A DNA stretch of 64,000 nucleotides, taken from contig NZ_JAHVHT010000003.1 in the NCBI RefSeq assembly GCF_019802125.1, forward strand, positions 558,001 through 622,000, written 5' to 3'. The notes under the pieces were generated by a model that was not told the origin of the DNA, did not search any database, and saw only the letters and a program-made list of their open reading frames with translations. A program made the translations under genes and the position numbers. This stretch comes from Tateyamaria omphalii (GTDB lineage: Bacteria > Pseudomonadota > Alphaproteobacteria > Rhodobacterales > Rhodobacteraceae). Below are positions 8,637-17,116 of this stretch, in pieces. Position 1 is the first letter of the stretch. Every line of letters starts with the position of its first letter.

Positions 8637-9494
8637 TTACCGGCTGCGGAACCACGCCACGAAGGGTGCGGCGACGATGTACATGAGGATACCATAGACG
8701 CCCGAGGGCAGGGCCATGGCGCTGAAGCCCTCTGACTGGCCCGAGATCAGGGCGGCGAGGGTGATGCCGAGGGTGGCGTTCTGGATACCTGTCTCGACCG
8801 AGATGGTCTTGGCCTGGTCCCAGGGCAGGGCGAGTGCCAAGGCGAGACCCAGGCCTATGATGAGGAGCGCTGCGTTCAGGACGATCAGGGCGGGGCCGAG
8901 CGTGCCGAGATTGCCGATGAACACGTCCCAGTTGGCGGCAAGGGCGGCCACCACGATGATGATGAAGAGCAGGGTCGCAAGGCGCGACAGGAACGGCTCG
9001 ATCCGGATGGCGAAGCCGGACGCGAAGCGGCGGATCAGGACACCGATCAGGACAGGCAGTGTCACGATGATGAAGACCGAGATGGCGAGACCGGTCACCG
9101 ACACGTCCGGTGCCGCGTCACCCATGAAATGCACGACCGACCAGGCGGCGAGAATGGGCACGGTCAGGATGCTGAGCAGGCTGACCACGGCGGTGAGGGA
9201 GACGGAGAGGGCGACGTCACCCTTGGACAACCGCGCGATCATGTTGGACGTCACCCCGCCGGGGCAGAAGCTGAGCAGCATGAACCCCACGGCGATTTCC
9301 GGCCCCAGGCCGAAGCCGAGGACAATACCGTACGTGACCACAGGCAACAGAAGGATTTGTGCGATGGCGCCGATGGCGAAGGCCTTGGGCGTGCGCAGGA
9401 CGCGGCCGAAATCGGCGAATGTCAGGCCGATGCCAAGGCTGAGCATGATGATGGCCAGCGACAGTGGCAGCACCACGTTGATAAGTATATCCAT
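8637..9494 (-). CDS. BASS-family (bile acid:Na+) symporter
   Basis: Integral membrane protein of 285 residues with about nine to ten spans, starting MDILINVVLPLSLAIIMLSL. The conserved FCPGGVTSNMIARLSKGD motif of the bile acid:sodium symporter family lies near residue 80. The start at 9494 follows GGGAGAGAGAGACTATG. Bacterial members move various organic anions, so the substrate is open. It is co-transcribed with the downstream FAD dehydrogenase (11-base gap carrying that gene's ribosome-binding site). Confidence 0.87.
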   Translation of the reverse strand: MDILINVVLPLSLAIIMLSLGIGLTFADFGRVLRTPKAFAIGAIAQILLLPVVTYGIVLGFGLGPEIAVGFMLLSFCPGGVTSNMIARLSKGDVALSVSLTAVVSLLSILTVPILAAWSVVHFMGDAAPDVSVTGLAISVFIIVTLPVLIGVLIRRFASGFAIRIEPFLSRLATLLFIIIVVAALAANWDVFIGNLGTLGPALIVLNAALLIIGLGLALALALPWDQAKTISVETGIQNATLGITLAALISGQSEGFSAMALPSGVYGILMYIVAAPFVAWFRSR

Positions 9495-9563
9495 AGTCTC
9501 TCTCTCCCTGCACGCGACGTTAGACGGGACTATCGTCAACGCGCAACGTTGACCCTTGGTCAG

Positions 9564-9610
9564 CCGTTTTCCGAGGCGGAAAACGGACCGGAATTTTTGA
9601 AAAATTCCGG
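9564..9610. terminator. Paired perfect hairpins
   Basis: CCGTTTTCCG (9564-9573) pairs with CGGAAAACGG (9577-9586) around AGG. One base later CCGGAATTTTT (9588-9598) pairs with AAAAATTCCGG (9600-9610) around a single G. The pair lies just downstream of the SLC13 gene that ends at 9618 and upstream of the BASS gene. It can act as a terminator for transcription coming from the right. Confidence 0.65.
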
Positions 9611-9617
9611 CGCCCGG

Positions 9618-11390
9618 TCAGAGCGGCCAGAAGACGAGGATGGCGGGGATCGACACGGCGATCACGATCACTTCAAGCGGCAGGCCGATGCGCCAGTAAT
9701 CCCCGAACTGGTAGCCGCCGGGGCCAAGGATCAGCGTGTTGTTCTTGTGCCCGATGGGGGTGAGGAAGGCCGATGAGGCCGCGACCGCAACGGCCATCAG
9801 GAACGGGTCGGGCGACACGCCCAGCGTCTGTGCCATCTGGATGCCCACGGGGGCAGCGACAATGGTTGTGGCGGTGTTGTTGAGCACGTCCGACAGGCTC
9901 ATCGTGACGACCATCAGCACCGTCAGCACAGCCCATGCAGGCAGGCCGTCGGTCATCGTGACGAGCCATCCGGCAATGAGTTCGGTGCCGCCCGAGGTCT
10001 CCAGCGCCGCGCCCAGCGGGATCATGGAGCCCAGCAGGACGACGACCGGCCATTCGATATGGGTGTAGAGTTCAGAGAGTGGTACGATCTTGGACAGGAC
10101 ATAGGCCACGACAACGAGGCCAAGGGCGATGGGCAGGTAAAGGAGACCCACGCTTGCAGCGGCGACCGCACCGGCGAAGAGGCCGATGGCGAGCCAGACC
10201 TTGTCATCGGCGGTCACGGCGAGGCCGCGTTCGGCCAGTGGCAGACAGCCGAGCCATTGGGTCACGTCCTGGCCGGTGTCGCGCGGCACCAGCAGCAGGA
10301 GGATGTCGCCGGCCTTCACTTCGGTCTTGCGGATCTGCTTGATCACGCGCACGCCCTCGCGTGACAGGCCAAGCAGCACCGTGTTGTGCCGCCAGGCCAG
10401 CCCGACCGATTGTGCTGTGCGTCCGACAAGGCGGCTGTGTTCCGTCACGACAACTTCAATGATCTCGACGCCTTCTCCGGCGGCGTTCAGCCGTTCTTCG
10501 CGGGCGGCATCGGCCACGGCAAGGGCGGTTGCGCTGCGAAATTCGTCGAGCGCGTCGGGCGTTGCTTCGATGACGAGCGCATCGCCCGCACGCAGGACCG
10601 CGTTCAGGGCGCGGCCATAGCGCCGCTTGCCGTCGCGCAGAAGGCCCACGATGGCGACGTCGGTCTTTTCAGCAACCTCTTCCAGTTCCGCGAGACGCTT
10701 GCCGATATGTTTGCTGTCCTCGGGTACCATCAGTTCGGCGACGTAGCTTGCCAGATCCTCGAGTTCGGCTGTCGCGTCCGCGCGCGCGGGGATCAGGCGC
10801 CAGCCGATGAGCGCCACGAAGGCGAGCCCGGCGATGGCGGCGACACCGCCCACGGGGGCGAAGTCGAACATGCGGAAGGGTTCGCCAAGCGCATCCTCGC
10901 GGATGGTGGCGATGATGATGTTGGGCGGTGTGCCGATCAGCGTGACCATGCCGCCGAGGATGGTGGCGAAGCTGAGGGGCATGAGGCTGAGCCCCGGGGT
11001 CCGCCCGGCCTTTCGCGCGGTCTGGATGTCGACCGGCATCAGGAGGGCGAGGGCCGCCACGTTGTTCATGAAGGCCGAAAGCACGCCGCCGATGGCGCCC
11101 ATGAGCGTGATATGGGCGCCGAGGGAGCGGGACGCATCGACCAGCGTGCGGGTGATCAGGAAGACTGCGCCGGAGCGCACGAGACCGGCGGAGACCACCA
11201 GTACCAGCGCAACCACCAGTGTGGCGGGGTGGCCAAAGCCGGAGAAGGCATCCTCGCTTGGGACCACGCCCAGGACGACGCCGAGCATGAGGGCCGAGAA
11301 GGCGACGATATCGTAGCGGAACCTGCCCCAGAGCAGCAGGCCGAAGACGGCGCCGAAAAGGGTGAAGAGGATGATCTGGTCTGTCGTCAT
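9618..11390 (-). CDS. SLC13-family permease with two TrkA-C domains
   Basis: Membrane permease of 590 residues with the same plan as the gene at 3939-5717: membrane half, two cytosolic TrkA-C domains (about 212-290 and 305-380), second membrane half. SLC13-type motifs include LIGTPPNIIIATIRED near residue 165, LNNTATTIVAAPVGIQMA and LTPIGHKNNTLILGPGGY near the C-terminus. The start at 11390 places the first hydrophobic segment at residue 4. The ribosome-binding site is weak. Substrate not determined; dicarboxylate, sulfate and citrate are family possibilities. Confidence 0.88.
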   Translation of the reverse strand: MTTDQIILFTLFGAVFGLLLWGRFRYDIVAFSALMLGVVLGVVPSEDAFSGFGHPATLVVALVLVVSAGLVRSGAVFLITRTLVDASRSLGAHITLMGAIGGVLSAFMNNVAALALLMPVDIQTARKAGRTPGLSLMPLSFATILGGMVTLIGTPPNIIIATIREDALGEPFRMFDFAPVGGVAAIAGLAFVALIGWRLIPARADATAELEDLASYVAELMVPEDSKHIGKRLAELEEVAEKTDVAIVGLLRDGKRRYGRALNAVLRAGDALVIEATPDALDEFRSATALAVADAAREERLNAAGEGVEIIEVVVTEHSRLVGRTAQSVGLAWRHNTVLLGLSREGVRVIKQIRKTEVKAGDILLLLVPRDTGQDVTQWLGCLPLAERGLAVTADDKVWLAIGLFAGAVAAASVGLLYLPIALGLVVVAYVLSKIVPLSELYTHIEWPVVVLLGSMIPLGAALETSGGTELIAGWLVTMTDGLPAWAVLTVLMVVTMSLSDVLNNTATTIVAAPVGIQMAQTLGVSPDPFLMAVAVAASSAFLTPIGHKNNTLILGPGGYQFGDYWRIGLPLEVIVIAVSIPAILVFWPL

Positions 11391-11481
11391 TCGGGCAGGG
11401 TAGGGATGTGCGCGTGGCGGTGCCAGTTGTATTTCGGTCACGCGATCCGGGTGCCGCGCTGACGCGCGACGACATGTTTTA

Positions 11482-11568
11482 GGGGGCTCTGCCCCCGGTA
11501 TCTATTTTGGGGGCTCTGCCCCCGGCGCGTGCGCGCCTCCCCCGTCGTATTTTCAGTCAGAAGAAAGG
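11482..11568. repeat. Modular hairpin element, copy 2
   Basis: Two identical 15-base palindromes GGGGGCTCTGCCCCC (11482-11496 and 11509-11523) are followed by GGCGCG-TG-CGCGCC (11524-11537) and a tail TCCCCCGTCGTATTTTCAG to AAGAAAGG. The order matches copy 1 at 2066-2122. It lies directly downstream of the minus-strand GST gene, so it may end that transcript. Confidence 0.55.
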
Positions 11569-11569
11569 G

Positions 11570-12520
11570 CTAGTCAGGGAGTTGGATCGTGCGGCGCGGT
11601 GGGTGTGTCCAGTCGACTTTTGGTCCCGCGGGGACGATGCCGAGCGGGTTGCGGAGTTCTGACGGGGAGAAGTAGCCCGCCTTGTAGATGTCGGGTTTGA
11701 CCGTGGCGGCGATGCCTGGGAGCGCGTAGAGCGCGCGGGCGTAGTCCCAGAGCGCCGGGTAGTCGCTGAGTTTGGCGAGGTTGCATTTGAAGGCGTAGTG
11801 GTAGGCCACATCGAAGCGGGCGAGGGTGGGGAAGAGGCGCAGGTCGGCTTCGGTGAGTGTGTCACCGGTGAGGGTGGTGTGGTCGGTGAGGTGGGATCCA
11901 AGGTCGTCGAGGGTTTTGAACAGGTCGGTGACGGCGTTGTCGTAAGCCTCTTGCGTGCGGGCGAACCCGGCGCGGTAGACGCCGTTGTTGATTTTCGTGT
12001 GGATGAGGGTGTTCCAGCGGTCGATTTCTGCCTCGTGCTCGGGTGGGCAGAGGCGGCGGGCGGGGTCGAATGTCGTGCCCAGCATCCGCACGATGTCGGC
12101 GCTTTCGTTGGAGACGATCTGTTCGGTGTGTTTGTCCCAGAGGACCGGGACCGTGATGCGGCCCGTGTAGGTGGGGCGTTGGCGGGCGTAAACCTCGTGC
12201 AGCGCTGTCGCTTGCAGCTCGGGGTCTGCGAAGGCGCCGTCGGTGTCGAAGGTCCAGCCCTGGTCCGTGCGGCGGGGTTTGGCGATGCTGATCGAGATCG
12301 CGTCCTGCAGGCCGAGGATGGCGCGCACAAGGAGGGTGCGGTGCGCCCAGGGGCAGTTCCAGGCGACGAAGAGGTGGTAGCGGCCCGGGTCGGGGGTGAA
12401 GGGGCCGTCCGGGGTGATCCAGTGGCGCAGCGTGCTTTTGGCGCGCTCGTAGGCGCCGTTTTTCGTGCTGCCGGGGCCGGGGTCTTCGGCCTCGTACACG
12501 CCGTCGATCATCACGCCCAT
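11570..12520 (-). CDS. Xi-class glutathione S-transferase (glutathionyl-hydroquinone reductase)
   Basis: Cytosolic 316-residue enzyme. The Xi-class active-site motif AWNCPWAHR places the catalytic Cys at residue 56, in an N-terminal thioredoxin fold. An all-helical C-terminal domain carries LTEADLRLFPTLARFD. Known family members use glutathione to release hydroquinones from glutathionyl-hydroquinones. The start at 12520 is supported by AGGAGG seven bases upstream; a second in-frame ATG follows three codons later. It is divergent from yebC. Confidence 0.92.
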   Translation of the reverse strand: MGVMIDGVYEAEDPGPGSTKNGAYERAKSTLRHWITPDGPFTPDPGRYHLFVAWNCPWAHRTLLVRAILGLQDAISISIAKPRRTDQGWTFDTDGAFADPELQATALHEVYARQRPTYTGRITVPVLWDKHTEQIVSNESADIVRMLGTTFDPARRLCPPEHEAEIDRWNTLIHTKINNGVYRAGFARTQEAYDNAVTDLFKTLDDLGSHLTDHTTLTGDTLTEADLRLFPTLARFDVAYHYAFKCNLAKLSDYPALWDYARALYALPGIAATVKPDIYKAGYFSPSELRNPLGIVPAGPKVDWTHPPRRTIQLPD

Positions 12521-12676
12521 GGGCTGCCTCCTCTTTGCGTGACTTGAAGGTAGCAGGCGGGGCGGGGCGCGCCACGCACGCAGGCTCTGCGCGGGTGCAC
12601 AGGGCGGCCTTGCCCCTGTGGCGGCCGATGTCCTATAGACGCCCGGACCACCGAATTTGCGAGACAGGAGGCGCGC

Positions 12677-13423
12677 ATGGCCGGCCACTCAAAATGGGCA
12701 AACATCCAGCACCGCAAGGGGCGTCAGGACAAGCTGCGCGCCAAGCTGTTTTCGAAGCTGTCGAAGGAAATCACCATCGCGGCGAAGATGGGTGATCCGG
12801 ACCCCGACAAGAACCCGCGCCTGCGTCTGGCGGTGAAAGAGGCGAAGTCGCAGTCGATGCCCAAGGACAATATTGATCGCGCGATCAAGAAGTCGGTTGC
12901 GGGCGAGGGCGAGGATTACGAGGAAATCCGCTATGAGGGCTATGGACCCAACGGTGTTGCTGTGATTGTCGAGGCGATGACGGACAACCGCAACCGCACG
13001 GCATCGACCGTGCGCTCGACCTTTACCAAAAATGGCGGGAACCTGGGCGAGACCGGGAGCGTGGGCTTCATGTTCGAGCGCAAGGGCGCGGTGTCATATC
13101 CGGTTGAGGCGGGGGATGCTGATACAGTCATGATGGCCGCCATCGAGGCCGGGGCCGAGGATGTGGAGAGCACCGAGGATGGGCATGTGATCTGGTGTGC
13201 GGACACGGATCTGAACGAGGTGTCCAATGCGCTGGAGGCCGAGTTGGGCGAAAGCGAGAGCACCAAGCTGATCTGGCGCCCGACCACCACGACCGAGATG
13301 GACCTGGAAGGCATGCAGAAGCTGATGAAGCTGGTGGATGCGCTGGAGGATGACGATGATGTGCAGACCGTCACCACCAATTTCGAGGCCAGCGACGAGG
13401 TGATGGCGCAGCTCGACGGGTAA
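12677..13423 (+). CDS. yebC: YebC/PmpR-family regulator/translation factor
   Basis: Full-length 248-residue member of the YebC family with the invariant N-terminus [20 protein letters not shown] and the acidic C-terminal [10 protein letters not shown]. Family members have been described both as DNA-binding regulators and, more recently, as factors relieving ribosome stalling at proline stretches. ACAGGAGGCGCGCATG gives a strong ribosome-binding site. It is a single gene, divergent from the GST. Confidence 0.95.
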   Translation: MAGHSKWANIQHRKGRQDKLRAKLFSKLSKEITIAAKMGDPDPDKNPRLRLAVKEAKSQSMPKDNIDRAIKKSVAGEGEDYEEIRYEGYGPNGVAVIVEAMTDNRNRTASTVRSTFTKNGGNLGETGSVGFMFERKGAVSYPVEAGDADTVMMAAIEAGAEDVESTEDGHVIWCADTDLNEVSNALEAELGESESTKLIWRPTTTTEMDLEGMQKLMKLVDALEDDDDVQTVTTNFEASDEVMAQLDG

Positions 13424-13517
13424 GCCTTTCAGCGTCGCTTTGCTTTTTCGGCGCAGAGTGACACATTTCCCCGCGCTGGCTTGCGAAGACTGTCGCTATT
13501 GATGTTGACTGCCCAAG

Positions 13518-14261
13518 ATGAAGTTCGCCGTTCTAGCAGATATCCATGGCAATTCCTTTGCGCTGGACGCCGTGCTGCATGACATGGACGTGCTGGGCGT
13601 GACCGAGGCTGTGAATCTTGGTGATCTGTTCAGCGGTCCCATAGATGCAGCGGGTACGGCGGACCTGCTGATGGAGCGCAGCTTCCCGTCCGTCCGGGGC
13701 AACCATGACAGGTACTTGTTGGAACAGGAACGGGCGGATATGGGCCCGACGGACCAAGTGGCCTTTGATCAGTTGAGTGCGGAGGCGCTTGATTGGCTCG
13801 GTGCTCTGCCGACCTCTCGGACCGTTTTTGGCGATGTTTTTCTGTGTCACGGCACGCCCATGAGCGACACGACCTATTGGCTTGAACGGGTGGAGGCGGA
13901 TGGAACCGTGCGCGCCGCGTCTTTGGAAGAAGTCGCCGCGGAGGCGGGTGATGTGGATGCCAGCCTGATCCTGTGTGGGCATACGCATACGCCACGCTGC
14001 GTGCGCTTGCCTGATGGCCGTGCCATCGTCAATCCCGGAAGTGTCGGATGCCCCGCATATGACGACGACGCCCCGGTTTATCATGTTGTGCAGACCGGGA
14101 CGCCGAATGCGTCCTATGCGATCGTTGAGCGCGAGGGCCGGGAGTGGGCAGTGACCTTTCGATCCGTGCCTTATGACTTCCAAAGAGCGAGCGCGTGTGC
14201 GGTCCGATATGGAAGAGCGAATTGGGCGCGGGCGCTCGCGACGGGGTGGTTCGATAAATAA
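13518..14261 (+). CDS. Calcineurin-like metallophosphoesterase
   Basis: Cytosolic 247-residue protein of the YfcE/MPE type. Five metal-ligand motifs appear in order: DIHGN (8-12), LGDLF, GNHDRY, CHGTP and GHTHTPR. INPGSVGCP follows near the C-terminus. The substrate cannot be predicted; relatives act on phosphodiesters or nucleotides. The preceding ribosome-binding site is poor. A bidirectional terminator follows. Confidence 0.85.
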   Translation: MKFAVLADIHGNSFALDAVLHDMDVLGVTEAVNLGDLFSGPIDAAGTADLLMERSFPSVRGNHDRYLLEQERADMGPTDQVAFDQLSAEALDWLGALPTSRTVFGDVFLCHGTPMSDTTYWLERVEADGTVRAASLEEVAAEAGDVDASLILCGHTHTPRCVRLPDGRAIVNPGSVGCPAYDDDAPVYHVVQTGTPNASYAIVEREGREWAVTFRSVPYDFQRASACAVRYGRANWARALATGWFDK

Positions 14262-14352
14262 CCTGATTTATGGTGCCGATGCGCGTGCGCCGGTGTGGTG
14301 GGCACTCGTCATCCTTTGAGCCTAACATCGAAAGCTGGCACTCACGAATGCA

Positions 14353-14382
14353 AAACGCCGCCCCGGTCCCGGAGCGGCGTTT
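14353..14382. terminator. Rho-independent terminator
   Basis: AAACGCCGC (14353-14361) pairs with GCGGCGTTT (14374-14382). The stem is followed by GTGTTTGC on the plus strand and preceded by an A-run that reads as T on the minus strand. It lies between converging genes and can serve both. Confidence 0.8.
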
Positions 14383-14415
14383 GTGTTTGCTCTTGTGGCG
14401 CTGATCTGATGCAGA

Positions 14416-14652
14416 TCAGAAAAACAGTTGCCGGGCCACCTGGCTCCAGCTTTGGGAGCTGTCGGCGTGGGGGGCGGGTGTCTGGCGGCGCAGGCGGCGC
14501 ATCAGGCCCTTGAGGTCATTCAATCGGGTGCGCGCTGCCGCCCCGCCCGCGCGGCTTTGCACGGACAGGATCTTTTCCTGGGTTTGCAGCGCGGCCTCGA
14601 TCAATTCGAGGTCCTGCTTCGTAAGATCAACGGTATGCGTATCGTCGAGCAT
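14416..14652 (-). CDS. Small helical hypothetical protein (78 aa)
   Basis: Not assigned to a family. The protein begins MLDDTHTVDLTKQDLELIEA and is predicted mostly helical, with an Arg-rich middle (LKGLMRRLRRQ). AAGGA nine bases before the ATG at 14652 supports a real start. It converges on the phosphoesterase gene across the shared terminator. No signal peptide or membrane segment is seen. Confidence 0.72.
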   Translation of the reverse strand: MLDDTHTVDLTKQDLELIEAALQTQEKILSVQSRAGGAAARTRLNDLKGLMRRLRRQTPAPHADSSQSWSQVARQLFF

Positions 14653-14920
14653 CGGATTTCATCCTTGTTATCGTTGACCAGCATATGGGGTCTGTAAGGT
14701 CATACGCCAATCATCAAAGATCAGATCAACGTGATACCTGTGTCAGGTGACATAAGCTGGCAGTAATGAGCGCGTGTTATTGCACGCGGGTTGCAGCGAT
14801 ATAGGGAGTGTTCACCGGGAATGCTCTGCCTATTTGCGCAAGGCTGCTGTGCAAAAAACGTATAGCTTGGATAGGGTTGCAGCGCGCAGTTCATACGGGT
14901 AGGTCCTTGTGGCTTAAATT
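14653..14920. other. Divergent intergenic region
   Basis: Promoter space for the small protein (minus) and the LysE-type exporter (plus). It contains a short inverted repeat ACCTG-TGT-CAGGT (14736-14748) and an AT-richer stretch before 14921. No RNA gene is recognised. Confidence 0.4.
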
Positions 14921-15529
14921 ATGAACGGTGCCATGGCTTCTTTCGTTCCCGGATTCCTTCTGTCGTTGTCTCTGATCCTTGCCATCGGGGCGCAAAATGC
15001 GTTTGTCCTGAGACAAGGGTTGCGCGGCGCGCATGTGTTCTGGACGGTCGTTGCCTGTTCGGTGTCCGAGGTGATCCTGATCGCCGCGGGCGTCTTCGGA
15101 TTTGGGTCGCTTGCCTCGGCCGTTCCGTGGTTCGAGCCGCTGATGCGCTACGGCGGAGCGGCATTTCTGTTGTGGTATGGATGGCAGAACGCCCGGTCGG
15201 CCTGGCGCGGGGGAGCCGCACTGGACACGTCGGGGACCGAGACCCAATCGCTGCGCGCCGCCGTGGGGACGGTTCTGGCGATCACGTGGCTGAACCCGCA
15301 TTTTTACCTGGACACCGTTGTCTTGATCGGATCGGTGTCCTCGCAATATCCCGACCGCTTGGCGTTCGGTGTCGGCGCGTCTGCCGCCAGCATCCTGTTT
15401 TTTGTTCTGCTGGGGTATGGCGCACGGGTGATTGCACCGCTTTTCGCGCGCCCGCGCGCATGGCAGGTGCTGGACGGGATCATCGCGCTGACCATGTGGG
15501 GCATCGCGTTGAAATTGCTGTTGCTTTGA
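14921..15529 (+). CDS. LysE/ArgO-family amino-acid exporter
   Basis: Inner-membrane protein of 202 residues with six hydrophobic segments. It carries the LysE-family signature AIGAQNAFVLRQGLRG at the end of the first span and WLNPHFYLDTVVLIG in the middle. Family members export basic amino acids (lysine, arginine). No LysG/ArgP-type regulator is adjacent. A second possible start is at 14933. The EamA transporter gene follows 40 bases downstream. Confidence 0.9.
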   Translation: MNGAMASFVPGFLLSLSLILAIGAQNAFVLRQGLRGAHVFWTVVACSVSEVILIAAGVFGFGSLASAVPWFEPLMRYGGAAFLLWYGWQNARSAWRGGAALDTSGTETQSLRAAVGTVLAITWLNPHFYLDTVVLIGSVSSQYPDRLAFGVGASAASILFFVLLGYGARVIAPLFARPRAWQVLDGIIALTMWGIALKLLLL

Positions 15530-15568
15530 CGCCTTGTGCTTGGCGGCGCTTTCGGGATTGATGGGCGC

Positions 15569-16471
15569 ATGACGTCTTCCCCCTCTCGTCCTGTTGTTGC
15601 CATCTTCTGGATGCTGGTGACCGGCTTCTGCTTTGTCGCGGTGACGGCGCTGGTGAAGTATATGGGCGACCGCATTCCACCGGCCGAGGCGGCGTTTTTG
15701 CGGTATCTGCTGGGGCTGGTGTTCTTGCTGCCGATGCTGCCCGCGCTGCGTGAGGCGCATCTGACGGGGCGCCAGTGGAAGCTGTTCACGCTGCGGGGCG
15801 CGTTTCACACCGGTGGCGTGATCCTGTGGTTCTTTGCCATGACGCGCATTCCCATCGCCGAGGTGACGGCGATGAACTATCTGGCGCCTGTTTACGTGAG
15901 CATCGGCGCCGCGTTGTTTCTGGGTGAGCGGTTGGCGTTGCGCCGGATTGCGGCGATTGCGGTTGCGCTGATCGGGACGGCGGTGATCCTGCGTCCTGGC
16001 TTTCGCGAGGTGGCACCGGGGCATATTGCCATGCTGTTTTGCGCGGTCAGTTTTGCGGGGTCCTACCTGCTGGCCAAGATCATGGCGGATGAAGCGAAAC
16101 CGGCGGTGGTGGTGGCGATGCTGTCCATCGTGGTGACGATCTGCCTTGCGCCTTTCGCTTTTGCCAATTGGGTCTGGCCGACGGGGTGGGAGCTGGGCCT
16201 GTTGTTCCTTGTCGCCTGTTTTGCGACTGCGGGGCATTACACGATGACCATGGCCTTTGCCGCGGCCCCCGTGACCGTGACGCAGCCGGTCACGTTTTTG
16301 CAGCTTGTGTGGGCGGTTCTGCTGGGGGCGCTTGTTTTCGCGGAGCCGGTGGATGTCTGGGTGATCCTGGGCGGCGCGCTGATCCTTGCCGCCGTGTCCT
16401 TCATCACCTGGCGGGAGGCGGTGCTGAAGCGCAGACCCATCACGCCGCCGAGCCCTGCCACGAAGCTGTAA
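15569..16471 (+). CDS. DMT-superfamily (EamA) transporter
   Basis: A 300-residue membrane protein with about ten spans and two EamA repeats. RIPPAEAAFLRYLLGLVF follows span 1, and PVTVTQPVTFLQLVWAVLLG lies in the second repeat. The start at 15569 drops a 11-codon GTG-initiated extension. It resembles riboflavin- or S-adenosylmethionine-type DMT carriers in general outline, but the substrate cannot be assigned. It ends just before the BetI operator. Confidence 0.85.
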   Translation: MTSSPSRPVVAIFWMLVTGFCFVAVTALVKYMGDRIPPAEAAFLRYLLGLVFLLPMLPALREAHLTGRQWKLFTLRGAFHTGGVILWFFAMTRIPIAEVTAMNYLAPVYVSIGAALFLGERLALRRIAAIAVALIGTAVILRPGFREVAPGHIAMLFCAVSFAGSYLLAKIMADEAKPAVVVAMLSIVVTICLAPFAFANWVWPTGWELGLLFLVACFATAGHYTMTMAFAAAPVTVTQPVTFLQLVWAVLLGALVFAEPVDVWVILGGALILAAVSFITWREAVLKRRPITPPSPATKL

Positions 16472-16501
16472 TTTTTTATTGATTGACGGGTCAATAAAAA
16501 A
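16472..16501. promoter_or_regulatory. Palindromic operator upstream of betI (probable BetI box)
   Basis: TTTTTTATTGA (16472-16482) and TCAATAAAAAA (16491-16501) are perfect 11-base inverted arms around TTGACGGG. It resembles the ATTGA...TCAAT core of BetI sites known from proteobacteria and lies 39 bases before the betI start. Choline-relieved autorepression of the cluster is the likely role (inference from family). Confidence 0.75.
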
Positions 16502-16540
16502 CCGGCACCTTGCGCCGCATCTTTGCGAAAGGGGATGCGC

Positions 16541-17116
16541 GTGCCGAAACTGGGGATGGAACCGATCCGTCGGGCGGCATTGGTCGAGGCGACGATTGCC
16601 GAGATTGGCGAGGCCGGATCGCTTGATGTGACCGTGGGCCAGATCGCCAAGCGGGCGGGCATGTCGACCGCGCTGGCGCATCACTATTTCGGCGGCAAGC
16701 ATCAGATTTTCCTGGCGGCGATGGGGCAGATCCTGCTTGATTTTCGCAAGGAGGTTGTCGTCGGGCTGCGCGGCGCGCGGACGCCGCGGAAGCGGGCCGA
16801 GGCATTGATCGCGGCCAGTTTTGCACCCTCGAGCTTTGCGCCTGCGACCGTTGGCGCGTGGATGACGCTTTACGCGCAGGCGACGACCCATCCCGAAACG
16901 CACCGTTTGCTTGAGCTGTACCAGCGCCGATTGCGGTCGAACCTGACCCATGCGCTGCGCGGGATCAGCAGTGATCCGCGTGGGGATGCCGAAATGCTGG
17001 GGGCGCTGATCGACGGACTTTATCTGCGAGCAGCTCTCTCCAAGGATGCATCGCGCGATGTGGCACAAGCGACCGCGCTGCGTGCGCTGGATACCTTGAC
17101 GGGGGCCTATCAATGA
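16541..17116 (+). CDS. betI: Choline-responsive TetR repressor BetI
   Basis: TetR-family repressor of 191 residues. The helix-turn-helix is at about 25-50 (VTVGQIAKRAGMSTALAHHY), and a ligand-binding C-domain holds LIDGLYLRAALS near the end. The GTG at 16541 is chosen over ATG at 16535: it gives the BetI-like N-terminus MPKLGMEPIRR and puts the GAAAGGGG ribosome-binding site (16527-16534) at proper distance. The stop overlaps betC by four bases. In relatives BetI represses bet genes until choline is present. Confidence 0.93.
   Translation: MPKLGMEPIRRAALVEATIAEIGEAGSLDVTVGQIAKRAGMSTALAHHYFGGKHQIFLAAMGQILLDFRKEVVVGLRGARTPRKRAEALIAASFAPSSFAPATVGAWMTLYAQATTHPETHRLLELYQRRLRSNLTHALRGISSDPRGDAEMLGALIDGLYLRAALSKDASRDVAQATALRALDTLTGAYQ

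Noticed and set aside
7051..8697. 548-codon open frame on the plus strand
   Set aside because: Fully antisense to the FAD dehydrogenase, which has intact cofactor motifs and a strong ribosome-binding site; composition is Val/Gly/Ala-biased shadow sequence.
14736..14748. lux-box-like inverted repeat ACCTGTGTCAGGT
   Set aside because: Too short (13 bases against about 20 for LuxR-type sites), no LuxR/LuxI gene in the window, and position relative to promoters unknown.
14891..17113. 740-codon open frame on the minus strand
   Set aside because: It lies antisense to lysE-type, EamA and betI genes, all of which have clear families. The translated sequence is Arg/Gln/His-rich, as expected of a shadow frame in high-GC DNA.
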